Shown here one piece after another: positions 6,863-8,711 of a stretch of DNA of 8,711 nucleotides (positions are counted from its first letter, which is position 1; each line of letters opens with the position of its first letter). The position numbers and the translations under genes were made by a program. This DNA comes from Chitinophagaceae bacterium (GTDB taxonomy: Bacteria; Bacteroidota; Bacteroidia; Chitinophagales; Chitinophagaceae). The stretch spans positions 1-8,711 of the forward strand of contig CANIMM010000119.1 in NCBI GenBank assembly GCA_947468255.1. The letters run 5' to 3'. The notes under the pieces were generated by a model. It had not been told where the DNA came from. It saw nothing but the letters and a program-made list of their open reading frames with translations, and did no database searches.

Positions 6863-8005
6863 TTATGCCAGCATTGATTCAACCTCAGCCACAATGGATG
6901 CTTCAAATTGACTGATAGAATAAAGGTGCTTAAATCGTTGTTGCCCTGCTTTTCCCATTTCAATGCGCAAGCTTTCATTTTGTGCCAAAGCAACAATATG
7001 GGCTGCAACTGTTGCCGGATCTTGTAAAGGCACCAAATAGCCCGTAAGCCCATGCACTACCGATTCGCAGGCGCCACCCTGCCGAGTGGCAACCACCGGT
7101 TTCTTAGCAGCCATTGCCTCTAATATTACCGTAGGAAAGGGGTCAGGCTTGATGGAGGGCAATACAAAAATATCCAGTTCGTTCATCACCACAGGTATAT
7201 CCGTTCTATAGCCCAAATCCGTTATGATGCCATCCAATCCCAGTTGTTTTTTTTGTTCAGACAAATGATCATACAAATATTCATAGCCTGGATAGGCATC
7301 ACCTGCCATCACAAAATGACAGTTGTGCGGCAGCGCATTGACCGCAGCCGCTATTTCCAAAAAATAGGATTGCCCTTTAAAAAGGTTTACTCGACCAATC
7401 ATCCCAACCAAAATTGTATCGGCAGCCAAGTTCAATGAAGTTCTCAAATCGGCTGTTTGGACACTGTGCTGTCCATCATCAATCCCATTATGAAGCAGCA
7501 CCAGCTTTTGTGGGTCAATCTTGTTGATCCAGTTGTCATATACTGCCTGAGACACCACAATTACTTTGCCACTGCACCAGTTAATGAGCCATCCAAAAAA
7601 CCGTTGTTCCTTGCTATTGTCCGGCAAAATTTCGTGAATATGCCACAGGTTTTTTATACCCAATAATTTTGACGCAATACCACCAATAATGACGGGGGTG
7701 GTATTGGTATACAGCAAATCGATTTTTTGTTCTCGGCAAATTTTCTTTATGGAAACAAGGGCCTGAAACAACACTTTTACCCTATTGGCCAATCCGCCAA
7801 CAGACAAATATTTTCTTCTCAACACACCCAGCCGGACAATGGTAGTTGGAATTCCAATTTTATTGAGCTCATCTTCCAAAGGCCCTTTTTCTGACAGCAA
7901 TACTATTGGCCGGTGTCCTTTATTTTTTAGCGCAACTGCAGTCTGCTTCAATATTTTTGAAGAGCCATATAAGTCTGATGAAACATGTAGCATTAAAATA
8001 TTCAT
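6863..8005 (-). CDS. GT4-family glycosyltransferase with Asp-first EX7E-like motif
   Basis: This 380-residue GT-B glycosyltransferase of family GT4 is predicted to extend the lipid-linked oligosaccharide in the cytoplasm. The N-terminal domain opens with NILMLHVSSDLYGSSK (residues 2-17), which supplies the first strand and glycine loop, and contains WHIHE at 121-125. The linker ends in LLHNGID (170-176), typical of GT4. The C-terminal domain has GRVNLFKGQ at 204-212, with R205 and K210 expected to bind the donor phosphates. LPSIKPDPFPTVILEAM at 282-298 is the position of the EX7E motif. There the first acid is Asp288 and the second Glu296, so it reads D-X7-E, a conservative change. The ATG at 8005 overlaps the stop of the upstream gene as ATGA, a standard sign of translational coupling. 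The stop lies 6 bp before the second glycosyltransferase. Donor and acceptor sugars cannot be told from sequence. Confidence 0.9.
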   Translation of the reverse strand: MNILMLHVSSDLYGSSKILKQTAVALKNKGHRPIVLLSEKGPLEDELNKIGIPTTIVRLGVLRRKYLSVGGLANRVKVLFQALVSIKKICREQKIDLLYTNTTPVIIGGIASKLLGIKNLWHIHEILPDNSKEQRFFGWLINWCSGKVIVVSQAVYDNWINKIDPQKLVLLHNGIDDGQHSVQTADLRTSLNLAADTILVGMIGRVNLFKGQSYFLEIAAAVNALPHNCHFVMAGDAYPGYEYLYDHLSEQKKQLGLDGIITDLGYRTDIPVVMNELDIFVLPSIKPDPFPTVILEAMAAKKPVVATRQGGACESVVHGLTGYLVPLQDPATVAAHIVALAQNESLRIEMGKAGQQRFKHLYSISQFEASIVAEVESMLA

Positions 8006-8711
8006 GCTTGGGTAGGTTCATTTGGGGTGAGCGTATTTTTATGGTTGGGCAAACTCATTTCCCTGATCCAACTAGTGGTGCTTTTAATATGTTCATGGCT
8101 CGAAGCACCAAACAAGATCGACTCAATTTCCGGAAACCCACTTACAAAGTTTACGGCTTCCTTGGGAGGAATAGATCCTCCTCCAAAAATTTGCATGGCA
8201 ATTACCCTGCATTTTTTGGAAGCCAGTACTTCTTCATATGCCTTCAGTCCGCCCGACATGCGGAACTCTTCTTTGTTAAAAGAGCAACAAATAATCGGCT
8301 GCTCAATTCCTTGCTCCGCTAAAGTTTTTGCTAGCAAGGGCAGGTTCATGGTTATAAATCCTGCCTCAACCTTGTATTTTTTTTGAATATATTGATGAAA
8401 GGCCGCCAATACTTCCCCTGCCTGAAGCCCGAGCAACATATCAGTTACCACATTTTGCAAAAAAATAACCGGTGTTGAAACACCTTCAAACATTTTCATC
8501 TCCGCATCTACCAACACCTCCATCAGTTTTAAATAATCTTTTGATAAAAATGCCCATCCTCCCTTTAGCATAGTGCTCACCATATTACCGGGCAGGTATG
8601 ATTTAATGGCGCCCATCATCCCTAGTTCCGTTACGGCATTGGCATACTTGTGCGCATAGGGCATACAGGGAAAAATTTTAAAATCGGCATATTTTTCCGG
8701 ATGGGCCCTCA
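8002..8711 (-). CDS. Conserved-looking protein of unknown function, possibly TIM-barrel; 5' end outside window
   Basis: About 235 C-terminal residues are visible. The frame is open to the window edge, so the first in-frame ATG (8664) is probably internal: the residues before it (HPEKYADFKIFPC) read naturally into MPYAHKYANAVTELG. Numbering from that Met, there are alternating hydrophobic strands and helices. Examples are STPVIFLQNVVTDMLLGL (63-80), GFITMNLPLL (102-111), PIICCSFN (123-130), CRVIAMQIFGGG (152-163) and IESILFGASSHEHIKS (180-195). The last two, a strand ending in a Gly cluster followed by a strand and GASS with a helix start, resemble the phosphate-binding end of a TIM barrel such as in aldo/keto reductases or aldolases. 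I do not recognise a specific family, and no catalytic residues can be named, although His5 and the C126-C127 pair are candidates. The last ~20 residues look disordered. The stop overlaps the next glycosyltransferase start (ATGA), so it belongs to the polysaccharide operon. A sugar-related enzymatic role is a guess. Confidence 0.7.
   Translation of the reverse strand, partial: RAHPEKYADFKIFPCMPYAHKYANAVTELGMMGAIKSYLPGNMVSTMLKGGWAFLSKDYLKLMEVLVDAEMKMFEGVSTPVIFLQNVVTDMLLGLQAGEVLAAFHQYIQKKYKVEAGFITMNLPLLAKTLAEQGIEQPIICCSFNKEEFRMSGGLKAYEEVLASKKCRVIAMQIFGGGSIPPKEAVNFVSGFPEIESILFGASSHEHIKSTTSWIREMSLPNHKNTLTPNEPTQA

Noticed and set aside
7906..8386. Fairly long + strand open frames of 138 and 119 codons (7906-8322 and 8027-8386).
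   Set aside because: They lie antisense to the glycosyltransferase start and the unassigned gene, overlap each other, and show no domain-like patterns. They are shadows of the real minus-strand coding.
1..8711. CRISPR array, transposase or insertion sequence, tRNA/rRNA, toxin-antitoxin or defence genes.
   Set aside because: No regularly spaced repeats, terminal inverted repeats, transposase motifs or RNA-gene signatures were seen on either strand by eye.

Overview
The window looks like part of an exopolysaccharide or capsule locus from a member of the Bacteroidetes, possibly a Chitinophagaceae/Sphingobacteriia-type organism. This placement is inference, with no marker gene present. It rests on Wzi-family outer-membrane proteins with AQ- and SQ-type signal-peptide ends and C-terminal Phe, a kinase-less Wzz-like protein with a glycine-rich insertion, a WcaJ-type phosphotransferase ending in '-AY', the absence of clear Shine-Dalgarno sequences, and moderately AT-rich DNA with many AAA-AAA lysine pairs.

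Layout. One gene lies on the + strand: a Wzz/polysaccharide co-polymerase-like inner-membrane protein (48-1115). The rest is a tightly packed minus-strand operon, read from right to left. It starts with a 5'-truncated protein of unknown function that may be a TIM barrel (8002 to beyond the window edge). Two GT4 glycosyltransferases follow (8005-6863 and 6856-5726), then a polyprenyl-phosphate sugar-1-phosphate transferase (5671-4274). Two consecutive, divergent Wzi-like outer-membrane barrel proteins come last (4284-2743 and 2738-1095). Junctions are a 4-bp ATGA overlap, a 6-bp gap, a 54-bp gap, an 11-bp overlap and a 4-bp gap. The last minus-strand gene overlaps the end of the + strand gene tail-to-tail by 21 bp. 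There is no gene-free stretch longer than 54 bp.

How the genes fit together (inference from the families). The phosphotransferase loads the first sugar phosphate onto undecaprenyl phosphate at the inner membrane. The two GT4 enzymes add further sugars on the cytoplasmic face. The Wzz-like protein would set chain length or couple polymerisation to export. The two Wzi-like barrels would act at the outer membrane in capsule assembly or surface retention. No flippase (Wzx), polymerase (Wzy), Wza export channel or tyrosine kinase is visible, so these would have to be encoded outside the window.

Most worth following up are the unassigned protein translationally coupled to a glycosyltransferase, the tandem non-identical Wzi pair, and two exactly abutting stem-loops in the only real intergenic gap of the operon. 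I see no CRISPR array, transposase, tRNA, rRNA or evident defence system. This is mostly a recognisable polysaccharide locus, not an obviously new system.
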